NCBI RefSeq assembly: GCF_032598905.1
Contig: NZ_CP122458.1
Coordinates: 3,224,001-3,288,000 of the forward strand
Length of the DNA: 64,000 bases
Source: Streptomyces sp. 11x1
GTDB lineage: Bacteria; Actinomycetota; Actinomycetes; Streptomycetales; Streptomycetaceae
Reading direction: 5' to 3'
In this document: one piece after another, positions 7,601 through 14,734 of the stretch
Layout: each line of letters begins with the position of its first letter
Numbering within the stretch: the stretch's first letter is position 1
Notes under the pieces: model-generated
Databases searched by the model: none
What the model was told of the DNA's origin: nothing
What the model saw: the letters and a program-made list of their open reading frames with translations, nothing else
Program-made: the position numbers and the translations under genes

Positions 7601-8839
7601 TCGACGCCTCGTCAGGACTTGCGGGGGGGAGACCGCCATGATGCCGATGCACATCTCGTCGCTGGTGCCGTCGCCCCACACCACGTAGCGCGGCGGCAGC
7701 TTGCTCAGCTGCGGCAGGCGTTTGCGCAGCCCCGCGTCGTGCGTGCACGTCACCCGCAGGGTGTCTCCCGGGCCGATCTCCACCGGCGACGGCAGCTTCA
7801 TCAGCCGCTGGTTGTCGAAGTCGAACTGCGGCACGTCCAGCACGACCTTGGCCTTCGGCGTGCCCGGGTTGAGTTCGACCTTCATGGCCCGCCCGAGCAT
7901 GTGCATGTGGCCGAAACCGGCGAACAGCGTCATCGGCGCCTCCACCTCGTGGTCGCAGGTCTGGGTGTCACCGGGCTTCGGCGCGCCGCCCTGGTTGCAC
8001 TCCTCCACCTGACGGTCCGCCATCTCGCCGACATCCGGCCCGAACCGCTTCGTCACGTCCGCGATCGAGGCCGCCCGGTCGCGGAGCGGACCCGACTCGT
8101 CGGCGGCGCAGGGCAGGTCGGTCGGCGCGTCGAGCGACCACGTCTCGAGTTCCCGGGTCTGCGGCGTGCCGTCCGTCAGCCGCAACCGCACCGCCGAGCG
8201 GTCCGACCCGGCCGCCTTGCCGTCGGTCGCGAGCAGGTTGTAGTGGATCTGGAGGACGAGCAGGCCGCCCGGCTCCAGCTTGTAGCCGGCGTCCTGGTCG
8301 AGCAGCGTCTCCTCGGCGCCCGGCGCCCAGGTGTCCACCCACGCCGCTTCCCCCTCTTCCACCTCGGCGCCGTCCACGCCGGTCCCGCCGAAACACTGCC
8401 AGCCGAGGCCGGGGGTCTTCGCGTCCTTCTCGCGCACCGCGGCAGCGCCGCCCGGCGGCACCGCGTACACGATGGCGTGGTGTGCGATGGCCGCGTTCTC
8501 CGGCGTGAACTGGGTCCCGGTCAGGAACGCCGCCTCGGTCAGGCCCGGATCGATCATCTGGCACCGGTACTCGTCCGTGCCGCCCTCCGGCGGCGCGGGC
8601 GTGTATGCCTCGGCCATCTCCAGGTCGACGAACCGCTCGCCGGCGCGCAGCGGCTGCGGTGGAGCCGACGACCCGCTCGCGTGCGCGCCGTGCGATCCGG
8701 TCGCGGCGGGCGCCGCACTGTTGTCGGCGTCCGACCCGCAGGCGACGACAGCGAACGCCGTCGCCAGCACCATGACGGCCGCCCCTAACCTCAACCGCCC
8801 GGGCGGCGCTTTCCCTGACGGCGCTGCGTTGACTGCCAT
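7556..8839 (-). CDS. Copper type II monooxygenase-like lipoprotein (PHM/DBM fold)
   Basis: 427 residues from an ATG at 8839 preceded by gcaggaggccagtg; a further in-frame ATG at 8866 lacks a ribosome site. A lipobox (LATAFAVVAC) predicts membrane anchoring outside the cell. All copper-ligand signatures of peptidylglycine hydroxylating monooxygenase are visible: the HH pair in AIAHHAIVYAV near residue 120, the His in QIHYNLL, the HxH in FGHMHMLGR near 312-314 and the Met in SDEMCIGIM near 395. Both the CuH and CuM sites therefore look complete, so an ascorbate-dependent hydroxylase activity is plausible; the substrate is unknown. The last 15 residues are encoded by the terminator hairpin. An IS element begins 75 bp upstream and may have displaced the native promoter. 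Confidence 0.78.
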   Translation of the reverse strand: MAVNAAPSGKAPPGRLRLGAAVMVLATAFAVVACGSDADNSAAPAATGSHGAHASGSSAPPQPLRAGERFVDLEMAEAYTPAPPEGGTDEYRCQMIDPGLTEAAFLTGTQFTPENAAIAHHAIVYAVPPGGAAAVREKDAKTPGLGWQCFGGTGVDGAEVEEGEAAWVDTWAPGAEETLLDQDAGYKLEPGGLLVLQIHYNLLATDGKAAGSDRSAVRLRLTDGTPQTRELETWSLDAPTDLPCAADESGPLRDRAASIADVTKRFGPDVGEMADRQVEECNQGGAPKPGDTQTCDHEVEAPMTLFAGFGHMHMLGRAMKVELNPGTPKAKVVLDVPQFDFDNQRLMKLPSPVEIGPGDTLRVTCTHDAGLRKRLPQLSKLPPRYVVWGDGTSDEMCIGIMAVSPPQVLTRRRTCVSSLRSTSRKQF

Positions 8840-8988
8840 CACTGGCCTCCTGCATACGGGTTGCATCGCTTGTCTGGATGCCTGTTTCCTAACGAGCGAA
8901 CCTGAGACGACTGTTAGTGGGCGGTTCGTGAGCTGATGTCTGTTTCCGGCTGAGGTTGGTGCGAGGTCGCTGGTGGAGGTTCCGTCGG

Positions 8989-9387
8989 CTATTGCTTTCT
9001 GGCGAAGTTGCCGGTGTCGGCCTCGGTGAGGATGCCGAGTCTGACCAGGCGTTTCAGCTTGGCGCGGGTGCCTTCGACGTGCTTCGGCAGCAGTTCGTGG
9101 CCGAGGGCTTCGCAGACGTCCTTGGCCCGTAGCGGTCCGGTCGTGTGGTTGAACGCGGCGAGGATGCGGGGGTAGTCCGGGTGCTCGGGCAGGTCCGGCG
9201 GCGATGCGGGGAGCCGGTCGGCGAGGGCGGTGACGGTCGTGCGGGTGATCGCGAGGTGCTCCAGGTGCGTCTCGGCCTCCCGCAACCGGGTCTGTAGGTC
9301 GTCGATCTGTGCGCGGAGGTCGTCCGCGTGGGCCCGGGCGGCGTCTTCCTGGAGGCCCAGGGCGTCGAGCAGGGGCTGGATGTTCAC
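8989..9387 (-). CDS. IS passenger: coiled-coil plus winged-helix-like protein
   Basis: 132 residues, starting at 9387 and overlapping the transposase stop (ATGA). The first 60 residues are a heptad-rich coiled coil (QEDAARAHADDLRAQIDDLQTRL, REAETHLEHL). The rest (PDYPRILAAFNHTTGPLRAKDVCEALGHELLPKHVEGTRAKLKRLVRLGIL) looks like a winged helix with a recognition segment. It lies wholly inside the terminal repeats, so it moves with the element. Small ORFs of this type accompany some actinobacterial IS5 elements; a role in regulating transposition is inference. Confidence 0.7.
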   Translation of the reverse strand: MNIQPLLDALGLQEDAARAHADDLRAQIDDLQTRLREAETHLEHLAITRTTVTALADRLPASPPDLPEHPDYPRILAAFNHTTGPLRAKDVCEALGHELLPKHVEGTRAKLKRLVRLGILTEADTGNFARKQ

Positions 9388-10232
9388 GCTGCCGCCGCCT
9401 GCGCCTCGCGCCAGGTGGGGGCGTTCGCGCCGGTGAGGCGTCGGGTCATGACGTGGGTCATCGCCCAGTAGACGCGGGAGGCGGAGGAGGAGGGGCGGTG
9501 CTCGTAGTCACGGACCAGGCGCCGGTGCAGTATCAGGATCCCGTAGGTCTGCTCGACCCTCCACCGCTTCGGCTGCGGCACGAACCCCTTGACCTGCGGG
9601 TCGCGTTCGACGATCTCGACGTCGATCCCCAGGCCGGCGCCGTGCGCGACGACCTGGTTCTTGAAGCCCTGGTCGACCAGGGCCTTGCGGACACTTCCGC
9701 CGGCGTGTTCGGCGACCTGGTCCAGCAGGATGCTGCCCGCGGCGTTGTCGTGGGCGTTCGCGGCGAGGACGACGACTGCGATGACCAGGCCGAGGACGTC
9801 CACGGCCAGGCCCCGCTTGCGGCCCGGCACCCGCTTGGCCGGGTCGTGGCCGGTTGTGGAGGCGGGGACCCCGGCGGCCACGTGGACACTCTGGGTGTCC
9901 AGGACCACCAGGGTCGGGTCCTCTCATCGGCGGGCACTCTCCCGGACCTGGCAGCGCAGGAGTTCGTGGATGACCTGGTCGGTTCCGTCGTCCCGCCAGG
10001 CGGCGAAGTAGTAGTACGTCGCGCTCTTCTGCGGCAGGTCGTGCGGGAGATAGGCCCACTGGCAGCCGGTCCGGCCCTGGTAGAGGATCGCGTTCACGAT
10101 CTCCCGCATCGCGTACTTGCCCTGGTGGCCGCTGACCGAGCGGTGCCGGGCCTTCCACGCGGTGATCACCGGTTCGATCAACGACCATTGCTCGTCCGAT
10201 AAGTCACTCGGGTACGGCTTGCGTTCACTCAC
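9384..10232 (-). pseudogene. IS5-family transposase with in-frame TGA
   Basis: The GTG at 10232 starts VSERKPYPSDLSDEQWSLIEP, the usual DUF4096 N-terminus of this IS group; the DDE domain contains LVVLDTQSV, GRKRGLAVD and WRVEQTYGI. The frame is continuous for 282 codons except for one TGA (9926-9924, codon 103) between RESARR and EDPTLVVLD. Because both halves are in the same frame, this is not the programmed frameshift known in some IS5 groups; a CGA-to-TGA transition fits best. The N-terminal part would be a 102-residue fragment without DDE residues, so the element is probably not autonomous unless the stop is read through. Confidence 0.85.
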
Positions 10233-10335
10233 CCGGTCACACCACCAGATCAACAGCCGCGGACCGGCAGATTCCGCCCTGCCGCCACACCATCAGGCGA
10301 CAGCAGATCCGCTCAAAGACTCACGAACCGCCCAC

Positions 10336-10360
10336 TAAGAGGGCGTTTATGCAGGTCAAG
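10336..10360 (+). repeat. 25-bp direct repeat, copy 1
   Basis: Identical to 11438-11462. It contains the 11-bp IS terminus plus atgcaggtcaag. The repeat after the IS could be a leftover left end of a tandem or earlier copy, which would make this locus a former multi-copy insertion. Confidence 0.85.
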
Positions 10361-10561
10361 CCCTATATGCGGCTCTCGCCACTGCCCTGCTTTGAGGGTC
10401 TTCATCCCATAGGCGACGAATGGTGCTCCCCAGGTCGAATGCTCGGCCATCCATCTCGTTCGCTTCTGTACCTGGAAGTCCGTCTGGTTTGAAGTTGCCG
10501 CGGAATCGCCCAATGAACAGCGGAACCAAGCCCTCCGCCTCGCCCGTGATCACGCTACGCC

Positions 10562-11401
10562 GTGAGCGAGCGCAAGCCGTACCCCAGCGACCTGTCCGAC
10601 GCCCGATGGGCCCTGATCGAGCCGACGTTGACGGCCTGGAGAAAGGCCCGACTCGACCGCAGGCCAACCGGACAGCCGGCCAAGGTCGATTTACGGGACG
10701 TCTTCAACGCGATCCTCTACGTGAACCGCACCGGAATCCCCTGGAAATATCTCCCGCACGACTTCCCGAACCACGGCACCGTTTACGCCTACTACGCCGC
10801 CTGGCGCGACGAAGGAATCTTCGCCCAGCTCAACTACGACCTGACCGGACTGGCGCGAGTAAAAGAGGGGCGCAAGCCCGAGCCGACCGCATCCGTGATC
10901 GACACCCAGAGCGTGAAGACTTCCACCAACGTGCCCGTGACCAGCCAGGGAACGGACGCCGCGAAGAAAATTGTCGGCCGGAAGCGCGGCATCCTCACGG
11001 ACACGATCGGACTCATCCTCGCTGTGACCGTCGCCGCCGCGGGCCTGTCGGAGAACGCCCTGGGAATCCGCCTGCTCGACCAGGCGAAGGAGATGTACCC
11101 GACCATCTCGAAGAGCTGGGTCGACACCGGCTTCAAGAATGCCGTCGTCGAGCACGGCGCCACCCTCGGAATCGACGTCGAAGTCGTCAACCGGAATCCG
11201 GAGAGCCGCGGCTTTCAGGTCGTGAAACGGCGCTGGGTGGTGGAGCGGAGTATCGGCTGGATCATGATGCACCGCCGCCTCGCCCGCGACTACGAGACCC
11301 TCACCGCCAGCTCCGAGGCCATGATCCACATCGCCTCGATCGACAACCTCGCCAGGCGCATAACGGACGAGACGACACCCACCTGGCGAGGAACGTACTA
11401 G
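10562..11401 (+). CDS. IS5-family transposase
   Basis: 279 residues from a GTG at 10562 (VSERKPYPSDLSDARWALIEPTL). The N-terminal DUF4096 region is followed by a DDE nuclease domain: ASVIDTQSVKTS holds the first Asp, KSWVDTGFKNAVVEHG the second, and RRWVVERSIGWIMMHRRLARDYE the Glu. No internal stop or frameshift, so this copy looks active. It is related to, but clearly diverged from, the transposase of the neighbouring element. Confidence 0.92.
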   Translation: MSERKPYPSDLSDARWALIEPTLTAWRKARLDRRPTGQPAKVDLRDVFNAILYVNRTGIPWKYLPHDFPNHGTVYAYYAAWRDEGIFAQLNYDLTGLARVKEGRKPEPTASVIDTQSVKTSTNVPVTSQGTDAAKKIVGRKRGILTDTIGLILAVTVAAAGLSENALGIRLLDQAKEMYPTISKSWVDTGFKNAVVEHGATLGIDVEVVNRNPESRGFQVVKRRWVVERSIGWIMMHRRLARDYETLTASSEAMIHIASIDNLARRITDETTPTWRGTY

Positions 11402-11437
11402 GGCGTAAACGGCAATCTGCCCACTTCAAACGCCCTC

Positions 11438-11462
11438 TAAGAGGGCGTTTATGCAGGTCAAG
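11438..11462 (+). repeat. 25-bp direct repeat, copy 2
   Basis: Exact copy of 10336-10360, lying between the right end of the second IS and the desaturase stump. Confidence 0.85.
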
Positions 11463-11856
11463 GCCCGTACATACCTTATGCGAGTGTCCCATTTCGTCGA
11501 GGATGGACATGCCCGACCCCGACGGCGAGAAGTGGGGACACCTGCGGCTCCAGGTCCTCACGTCCCGCAACGTCAGGGGCAGCTTCCTCACCGACTGGTT
11601 CCTCGGGGGCCTCAACTACCAGATCGAGCACCACCTGTTCCCCAGCATGCCCCGCCCGCACCTGAGGCTCGCCCAGTCCATGGTGAAGGCCCGCTGCCGC
11701 GACCTCGGCATCCCCTACGCGGAGACCGACCTCGTCGACTCCTACCGTCAGGCCCTGCGGCACATGTGGGAGAACCGCTGCGTGCCGACATATGAGGAGC
11801 CGACGCCTTGCGCCACTCCGGACGCCGTCGCGGCGCACGTAGGCTGGTGCGCATGA
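11463..11856 (+). pseudogene. 3' stump of a membrane fatty-acid desaturase
   Basis: About 115 residues remain: LRLQVLTSRNVRGSFLTDW, LGGLNYQIEHHLFPSMPRPHL and a C-terminal helix ending AAHVGWCA. QIEHHLFP is the third histidine box of acyl-CoA/acyl-lipid desaturases; the first two boxes and all membrane spans are gone, cut off at the IS boundary. A desaturase needs all three boxes for its di-iron site, so the stump is inactive. Its stop overlaps the next gene's ATG (ATGA), meaning desaturase, kinase and regulator were one translationally coupled unit, as in the Bacillus des-desKR system. Confidence 0.85.
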
Positions 11857-13085
11857 CCTCAGTGGAGGTGGAACGCCCGCGCGCACTGCTCGCGGGGGCT
11901 TCGCGGCGATGGGTGCGGCTGCTGCCGTGGGCCGTGGCGTTCGTGCTGTGCGTCGCCCTGCTGCCCACGACCATCGTGGTCCTCACCGCTGACTACGGCC
12001 TGACCGGAGGCGTCGCCGGCGGGTTGGCCGTCGCGCAGGCCGCGCCGCTGCTGCTCGCCGTCGTACGGCCGCTGCAGGCCTGGTACGTGGTCTTCGTCGC
12101 GGACGTCGCCGGGGCGCTCGCCCTGCTCACCGTCGACTTCCAGGAGCGGCTGCTGTGGCCGTTCCCGCCCATGGAGATCGTCGGGTACGTCGGCCTCTGC
12201 CTCGCGCTGGGGCTGCGCGAGCGGCGCCGGACACTGCTGCTGGTGTGGCTGGCCACGGCCGCCGCGAACGTGGCCCTGGGGTTCGTCGCGCCCCATGGCT
12301 TCGGCGCCATGGGCCTGCTGTTCACCATCCTCGGGGGCGTCGCGCTCCTGCTGGGCGGTGCGCTGCGCGAGCGGTCCGAGGCGCAGCGCAGGCTGGTCGA
12401 GCAGGAGACGATCAGCGAGGCCGAACGTGGCCGGCGGACGCTGCTGGAGGAGCGCGCCCGGATCGCCCGCGAGCTGCACGACGTGGTGGCACACCACATG
12501 TCCGTCATCACGGTGCAGGCGGACACCGCGGAGTACCGCCTCGACAGGCTGCCGCCGGACGTGCGGGAGGAGTTCACGTCCATCGCGGCGACCGCGCGCG
12601 AGTCGCTCGGCGAAATGCGACGGCTCCTCGGCGTGCTGCGCAACGAGGAGGCGCACGGCGAGCTCGTGCCCCAGCCGGGCCTGGCGCAGATCGGGCAGCT
12701 GGTGGAAGTGACGGCGAGGGCCCGCGGGCCGGTGGAGTTCACCCCCTGCGACGTCGAGGTGCCCGAGGCGGTCGGCCTGTCCGCGTACCGGATCGTCCAG
12801 GAGGCCCTCTCGAACGTCGTGCGGCACGCGCCGGGTGCCCGCACGCAGGTGTCGCTGTCGGTGACGGAGTCCGATCCGCAGGACGGTGCGCGGCTCACCG
12901 TCCTGGTCGTCAACGGACCGCCGCCCCAGCCGCCCGACGGGCCGCTCGAGGTGGGCGGCACCGGGCACGGCCTCGTCGGCATGCGCGAGCGGGTGCGGCT
13001 CGTAGGCGGCAGCCTGGACACGGGGCCGCTGCCGGACGGCGGCTTCCGGGTCGCCGCCCAACTTCCCCTGAACTTCCTTGACTGA
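11853..13085 (+). CDS. DesK-like sensor histidine kinase
   Basis: 410 residues from the ATG at 11853. The N-terminal 170 residues contain about five to six hydrophobic helices; a coiled linker (ALRERSEAQRRLVEQETISEAERGRRTL) leads to a HisKA_3 dimerisation helix with ARIARELHDVVAHHMSVI, phosphoacceptor His209. The HATPase C-terminus contains GTGHGLVGMRERVRLVGG. This multi-span, HPK7 architecture with no periplasmic domain resembles DesK thermosensors. Coupling to the desaturase stump supports a membrane-fluidity input; with the desaturase broken, the pair may now control only the downstream ABC transporter. A conventional drug-sensing kinase cannot be excluded. Confidence 0.85.
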   Translation: MTSVEVERPRALLAGASRRWVRLLPWAVAFVLCVALLPTTIVVLTADYGLTGGVAGGLAVAQAAPLLLAVVRPLQAWYVVFVADVAGALALLTVDFQERLLWPFPPMEIVGYVGLCLALGLRERRRTLLLVWLATAAANVALGFVAPHGFGAMGLLFTILGGVALLLGGALRERSEAQRRLVEQETISEAERGRRTLLEERARIARELHDVVAHHMSVITVQADTAEYRLDRLPPDVREEFTSIAATARESLGEMRRLLGVLRNEEAHGELVPQPGLAQIGQLVEVTARARGPVEFTPCDVEVPEAVGLSAYRIVQEALSNVVRHAPGARTQVSLSVTESDPQDGARLTVLVVNGPPPQPPDGPLEVGGTGHGLVGMRERVRLVGGSLDTGPLPDGGFRVAAQLPLNFLD

Positions 13086-13097
13086 AAAGGACTTCAC

Positions 13098-13772
13098 GTG
13101 ACGACGCGCGTCATCATCGTCGACGACCAGGCCATGGTGCGGGCCGGCTTCGCCGCCCTGCTGGCCGCCCAGAGCGACATCGACGTGGTGGGCGAGGCCC
13201 CCGACGGCGCGCAGGGCGTCGAGCTGAGCCGACGTACCCACCCGGACGTCGTGCTGATGGACGTGCGGATGCCCGAGATGGACGGGCTGGAGGCCGCACG
13301 CCGCCTCCTGGAGCCGGCACCCGGTGTGACACACCGGCCGCGCGTCCTGATGCTCACCACCTTCGACGTCGACGACTACGTCTACGAGGCGCTCCGGGCG
13401 GGCGCGAGCGGCTTCCTCCTCAAGGATGCGCCGCCGGCCGACCTCATCGCGGCGGTCCGCGTCGTGGCCTCGGGCGACGCGCTGCTCGCCCCTTCCGTGA
13501 CGCGCCGCCTCATCGCGGACTTCGCCAGGCAGCGTCCCGCCGTCCGGGGCAAGCCCGCGCTGCGGCTCAAAGGCCTGACGGAACGCGAGACCGAGGTCCT
13601 CACGCTGGTGGCCCGCGGGCAGTCGAACGGGGAGATCGCGCAGACGCTGGTGCTGGCTGAGCAGACGGTGAAGACGCACGTCAGCCGCGTCCTGACCAAG
13701 CTTGACCTGCGCGACCGCGCCCAGGCGGTGGTCTTCGCCTACGAGTCGGGGCTGGTCGCTCCAGGCGAGTAG
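13098..13772 (+). CDS. NarL/DesR-family response regulator
   Basis: 224 residues, GTG at 13098 with aaaagga upstream. The receiver has the acidic pair VDD near residues 9-10, phosphoacceptor Asp55 in VVLMDVRMP, and the Lys in GFLLKDAPP. The LuxR-type output domain is LTERETEVLTLVARGQSNGEIAQTLVLAEQTVKTHVSRVLTKL. It is 12 nt from the kinase stop and is its cognate partner. The genes behind it encode an ABC ATPase and a permease, the usual target of this arrangement in Streptomyces. Confidence 0.92.
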   Translation: MTTRVIIVDDQAMVRAGFAALLAAQSDIDVVGEAPDGAQGVELSRRTHPDVVLMDVRMPEMDGLEAARRLLEPAPGVTHRPRVLMLTTFDVDDYVYEALRAGASGFLLKDAPPADLIAAVRVVASGDALLAPSVTRRLIADFARQRPAVRGKPALRLKGLTERETEVLTLVARGQSNGEIAQTLVLAEQTVKTHVSRVLTKLDLRDRAQAVVFAYESGLVAPGE

Positions 13773-13906
13773 GACCGCCCCCGCCCCTCCTCCACCCCCT
13801 ACCGCGGTAGCACCCCCACATTGGCTCCCCGGTATGACGCCCGGCGCTCAGCCGTCCCCGCACTCTTCACCCGTCACAGAAAGTGCACGTGAGAGGGAGA
13901 CGGGAC

Positions 13907-14734
13907 ATGAGGCTACGCAGGGGCAAGCGGCAGAAGGCGGACAACCGGCCCGAGGTCCCGGCCGCCACGCCCGGTCTCGCCGTCGAACTGCGCGACGTCC
14001 GGCGGCAGTACGGCCGCGGGGCGGGCACGGTGCACGCCCTCGCGGGCATCGACCTCGCCCTGCCGCGCGGCACGTTCACCGCGGTCATGGGCCCGTCCGG
14101 GTCCGGCAAGTCCACCTTCCTGCAGTGCGCCGCCGGGCTCGACCGGCCGACGGCGGGATCCGTGCGCCTCGGCGGCACGGAGATCACCGGCATGAGCGAG
14201 AACGAGCTCACCGAGCTGCGCCGCAGCCGCCTCGGCTTCGTCTTCCAGGCGTTCAACCTGCTGCCGTCGCTGACCGTGGAACAGAACGTGCTGCTGCCCA
14301 TGCGCCTGGCCGGGCAGCGCCAGGACCGGCGCCAGGCGCAGGCGGTGCTCGCCCAGGTCGGACTCGCCGACAAGGCGAAGCGCCGGCCCGGAGAGCTCTC
14401 CGGCGGTCAGCAGCAACGCGTGGCCGTCGCCCGCGCCCTGGTCACCAGCCCCGACGTGATCTTCGCGGACGAACCCACCGGCGCCCTCGACACCGGCACC
14501 GCCGCCGAGGTCCTGGGCCTGCTGCGCAACGCGGTGGACGCTCTGGGCGCCACCGTTGTCATGGTCACCCACGACCCGGCCGCGGCCGCCTGGGCCGACC
14601 GTGTGCTGTTCCTCGCCGGTGGCGCCTTCGCCGACCACCTCGAGCGCGGTTCGGCGGAGCAGATCGCGGCACGGATGGCCGTGCTCACCTCGCGCGCCTC
14701 CCGCTCCGGTGCGATGGCGGGGGTGGCGGCATGA
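13907..14734 (+). CDS. ABC transporter ATP-binding protein (MacB/LolD type)
   Basis: 275 residues from the ATG at 13907, with gagagggaga upstream. Walker A is GPSGSGKST, the Q-loop FVFQAFNLLPSL, signature LSGGQQQRVAVARAL, Walker B VIFADEPTGALD and the H-loop MVTHDPAAA. FQAFNLLP and DEPTGALD place it in the MacB/LolD class that partners FtsX-like permeases rather than in the exporter class. The stop overlaps the permease start (ATGA). A 134-bp gap after the response regulator, with a short taccgcggta palindrome, probably holds the promoter it controls. Confidence 0.93.
   Translation: MRLRRGKRQKADNRPEVPAATPGLAVELRDVRRQYGRGAGTVHALAGIDLALPRGTFTAVMGPSGSGKSTFLQCAAGLDRPTAGSVRLGGTEITGMSENELTELRRSRLGFVFQAFNLLPSLTVEQNVLLPMRLAGQRQDRRQAQAVLAQVGLADKAKRRPGELSGGQQQRVAVARALVTSPDVIFADEPTGALDTGTAAEVLGLLRNAVDALGATVVMVTHDPAAAAWADRVLFLAGGAFADHLERGSAEQIAARMAVLTSRASRSGAMAGVAA

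Larger units (their letters stand above)
8914..10338 (-). mobile_element. IS5-family insertion sequence with passenger gene, 1425 bp
   Basis: Perfect 19-bp terminal inverted repeats: ttagtgggcggttcgtgag at 8914-8932 and its reverse complement at 10320-10338. It contains a transposase with an internal stop and a downstream passenger ORF on the same strand. I see no clear target duplication. The right end abuts the left end of a second IS5-family element, sharing taa. Confidence 0.92.
10336..11440 (+). mobile_element. Second IS5-family insertion sequence, intact transposase
   Basis: Ends are agagggcgttt (10338-10348) and aaacgccctct (11428-11438), an 11-bp inverted repeat. The 25-bp sequence taagagggcgtttatgcagg... 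begins at 10336 and recurs directly at 11438, so the element is bracketed by direct repeats that include its own left end. About 200 bp of non-coding sequence precede the transposase. Confidence 0.8.

Noticed and set aside
9384..10232. Programmed frameshift in the first IS transposase
   Set aside because: Both parts are in the same frame, separated only by a TGA; no slippery site is needed.
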